NCBI GenBank assembly: GCA_032173965.1
Contig: CM063288.1
Span: 24,894,001 to 24,958,000 of the forward strand
Origin: Sitta carolinensis
Taxonomy: Eukaryota; Chordata; Aves; Passeriformes; Sittidae
Direction of reading: 5' to 3'
DNA: 64,000 bases
In this document: piece by piece, positions 61,301 to 64,000 of the stretch
Layout: each line of letters begins with the position of its first letter
How positions within the stretch are numbered: the first letter of the stretch is position 1
Notes under the pieces: model-generated
What the model was told of the DNA's origin: nothing
Databases searched by the model: none
What the model saw: only the letters and a program-made list of their open reading frames with translations
Program-made: the position numbers and the translations under genes

Positions 61301-63595
61301 TAAGCCTGGAGTCTGCGTACGTGGATTAGCATATTCGACAAACAGCAATCCTAATTTATTCCATCTGGTTTTAGGCAATGCATAACATGCCAGGACAGTC
61401 CTGTCCCTCCCTGGCCCTGCCTTTTGGGTCTATATGCTGTTTATGGGATGATGTAAAAAGAAAGCTCCCTCTGCTGCAGCTCTGAACTTGGAAACTGTCT
61501 CTCATGGAGGGCAGAGGTAAATCAGTAGGGTTTTCTGCCTTACACATAGGTTTTAATTCAAATGCAAATATAATCCTGCCAAAGAGTGATTTAATTTTTC
61601 ATCCTCCTTTCCCCCACTTTTGGGTCTCATCGTCAAATGAACATCTGATCTGCAGTCATCACATCTGAACAGCAATCAACATATGTTGCAAGGGGTCAAT
61701 CAAGGGTTGTGCAGCTTCAGCCCCCTGCATGCTGATTGCTGTTCTGCACGTCTCCAGCCCAGCACAATACAGCAGCCTGGTTCTTCTTTGTTTCCAGAAA
61801 CCAAAGCCCTAGAAGACAAATGATGAGGAGGTAGCCTATGTTATCTTCCCCATAGGGGTGGTCAGGCTTACTAAAGCCAAAGTCTTGGATGTTCCTTCTA
61901 GTCTGAATATTCCAAATTCCAATATCATCCTCCTGTATAAATTTTTTTCCAAAATACCTCTTATTTCTTCTGTAGCTATAAATGTGAACCCTGCATCTCT
62001 GCCAAAAAATATAATATCTTCCTTCTTTGTGCATCATCTTTTCCCTTTCATTTCTATTCCAGACTCAGCAGCTCAGGAACCCATCCTGTTTGTTAGTCTC
62101 TAACACAATTGTGAAGCCTTCCTCATGTACTCCTGCCTGACTGGTTACTTGCTTCACAAAGACTGTCTGGTATGCCACATTCCTTCTCAGCTTGGGGTAG
62201 GGAGTTGCCATAGGAGATTGAAGCCATGTGGTGATTGGATAGGTATGTTTTCTGTTTGAAGGATTTGGGGGTCTTTCATCCCTTTGATTTTTCCCATCAT
62301 CTTCAGATTTTCAGTTGTGCCAAACAACCACGTGGGGATCCCACACACCACATGCTTCCCACAGTGCATTTAATTTCTGTACATTTCATTTCCTGTGCAT
62401 AGCAGGCTCTTGACTGTTGCCAAGTTCATTATGCCTGCAGACATGCTCTGACAGCAGAAGCAACTTTGGCTACTGATGGTATATTTGACTAATAAAAACA
62501 TGGTACAAAAAGCTTGAGTTTTAAGAGCACACAGGCAAAGGCTTCAGTGCTAAAGATCAAATCTTTCCACTTTCAGCAAGGCTTTTGCTGTGTGACTGGA
62601 AAATGCGTTATGCAAGATGAATCACAGGCCAAGACATAATTTTGTTAGTCACTCATACTAACCAGAGAACAGGTTAGGGTGATGAGAACAGGATCAGCTT
62701 TATTAAGGTCCAGTAAAGACTGGGAAAGGCTGAAAACAGTACTGGGCAGTAATTTGTAGCCAAAGTCAGTGTCTTTAAGTGGCTGTGAGAGGGAAACTAG
62801 CTGTCTATCTTGATGCAAATGGACTGTTCTTCACAATTAGGTGCTTTTGTTAGAGTATCACATTACAGTATGCTACTCTTCCAGCCTCAAGGGCATGCAG
62901 ATAGTATGATGTAGCCAATTTGGCTGACAACGTATTAGGAGGCTGCCAATTTCATATTAACCCATTTGCAAAGAAACAAAAAGTTGAATGATCTCAAATA
63001 TGTGGTGGGCGTTTTGTTTGTTTGCATGCTTTTTTCTTTTTCTTAAGAGATCTTCAGGATCAAGGCACTGGTTCTTATTTCCTGCCCCTTCTGTTGTTTT
63101 TGTTGTTGTTTTATAAAAGATTAAACATAACTTTAGGCCACATAAACTTATCAGGAGCTCTTCAGTTTCATTCATCTGACCATTGAAATTATGAAGAATT
63201 TTCAAATGCCACAGTTTTCATAGCCACAGTATCATTATGTGACTACATCATTCCTTTTCTTCATTGTCTTCTTATTCCTTCAAGGGAACTACTATGGACT
63301 GGTGTTCTCAGGGATTGGAACAAATGTAGTCTTTCAGACAGGAAAGATTACTACCTAACCAGCAAAAGCAAAGATACAAGCAAACAGCTAGTAACAGTTC
63401 TGTGGAAATCAACATAGTGGTTTCGATCTGGTAGGATGATCAAATAGCCTTTTTATAATATCCTTTTCCTCTAAAATAAAGCTATAAAATAAAGAAATTA
63501 TATACTAAAGCACCTTAAAAGACAAGAGATCAGGTTGCAAAATTAAGAAATCAAAGGCAGGAAATTCCAGAAGGAAGCTTTCCTACCCGGCCTCC
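61301..63595. other. Intergenic DNA downstream of CD28
   Basis: No CTLA4 or ICOS exon (no MYPPPY/FDPPPF-type loop and no Ig cysteine pattern) was found. One minus-strand frame is open for 81 and then 115 codons around a single TGA (62310 down to 61717), without a recognisable product. Nothing else stands out. Confidence 0.65.
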
Positions 63596-63785
63596 CTTCT
63601 GCCCCCTTGGGTGACCGGAGCGGCTCTTTAACTACGCCTTGTTTCGCCCCGCTAAGCGGAGCCCACGCGGAGCGGGGCCGGCCCCGCTCCCTCGCAGCGC
63701 TGCAGGAAGGCTCGGGAGGGGCCAGAGCCGGCGCTCAGCGGGCCACAGATTCCGAGAGCAGCTCGAGCCTTTCGCATGGAGAGCT
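63596..63785. promoter_or_regulatory. CpG-island-like patch near the window end
   Basis: About 20 CpG in 190 bp, GC-rich throughout (GGAGCGGGGCCGGCCCCGC, CTCGCAGCGC, GCCGGCGCTCAGCGG). It is the strongest CpG patch in the window. A promoter or enhancer between CD28 and the next gene downstream is plausible; no exon was recognised in the 215 bp that follow. Confidence 0.55.
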
Positions 63786-63789
63786 GCAG

Positions 63790-63990
63790 CCGGGCACAGC
63801 TAGCAATCAGGCTGTCTTAGATAACAGCTAAATTAGTGCCCGACAGCCTCATCAGTGCCCCATTAAATTAGATCACTCTGTCGTGAGTCAGAACGAACTA
63901 ATTTTTCTGCTATGCTTGATGCGTGTGACAGCCCTTGGGCTACTTTAATCTTCAAACACCAGTGGTCAAGATGAGAGGCGATTTATTTTT
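63790..63990. promoter_or_regulatory. Candidate conserved non-coding element with homeodomain/GATA-like motifs
   Basis: Directly after the CpG patch lie TTAGATAACAGC (GATA-like), repeated ATTAG/TAATT cores (CTAAATTAGTG, CATTAAATTAGATCA, CTAATTTTT), TGAGTCA (AP-1-like, about 63885) and TGATGCGTGTGACAGC. The motif density looks like a developmental or lymphoid enhancer. Conservation cannot be tested here. Confidence 0.35.
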
Positions 63991-64000
63991 TTTCCTCATA

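Noticed and set aside
58436..64000. CTLA4 or ICOS exons downstream of CD28
   Set aside because: Expected by synteny, but no Ig-domain cysteine pattern or ligand-loop motif was found before the window ends.
1..64000. tRNA, rRNA, CRISPR arrays, operons, bacterial-type promoters or terminators
   Set aside because: None seen; intron-exon structure, microsatellites and old interspersed repeats show vertebrate nuclear DNA.

Overview
The window is from a vertebrate nuclear genome, most probably a bird. The anchor is one complete, recognisable gene, the T-cell co-stimulatory receptor CD28, on the + strand with four coding exons between 48607 and 58435. The spliced product (222 residues) has the IgV fold, the MYPPPY ligand-binding loop, a single transmembrane helix and a YMNM cytoplasmic tail. 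As far as I recall the chicken protein, it is much closer to chicken CD28 than to mammalian CD28, including the absence of the stalk cysteine. No other protein gene can be supported: the remaining open frames are short, lack homology I recognise and have lengths expected by chance.

Layout. 1-48400 is non-coding DNA upstream of CD28. In amniotes CD28 lies between RAPH1 (divergent, upstream) and CTLA4/ICOS (downstream), so this is probably the RAPH1-CD28 intergenic region, although no RAPH1 exon was recognised. It holds two long TCTCC pentamer arrays (22308-22708 and 30244-30556), a purine-pyrimidine alternating tract (10992-11029), remnants of very old amniote interspersed repeats (MIR-like at about 1085, 31095 and 44545; an antisense CR1/L3-like LINE at about 36440-37620; a palindromic-type repeat at 9551), strong hairpins at 16866-16906 and 32512-32563, CpG-rich patches at 30000-30240, 39130-39750 and 41500-41660, and a possible minus-strand 3' terminal exon at about 38945-39750. 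48400-58435 is CD28 itself with introns of 6210, 242 and 2708 bp. 58436 to about 61300 contains the 3' UTR and several poly(A) signals. 61300-64000 is intergenic DNA toward the expected CTLA4 position and ends in a CpG-dense patch (63596-63785) followed by an AT-rich stretch with homeodomain-like and GATA-like motifs, which is a candidate regulatory element.

Most interesting observation. Intron 2 of CD28 is only 242 bp. The reading frame of the Ig exon runs through its donor site for 47 codons, stops, and is followed 5 nt later by a canonical AATAAA. This is the architecture of an intronic-polyadenylation isoform. It would encode a secreted, membrane-less CD28 carrying extra cysteines, one of them close to the position of the mammalian stalk cysteine, whereas the membrane form has no stalk cysteine. 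This is a prediction from sequence only.
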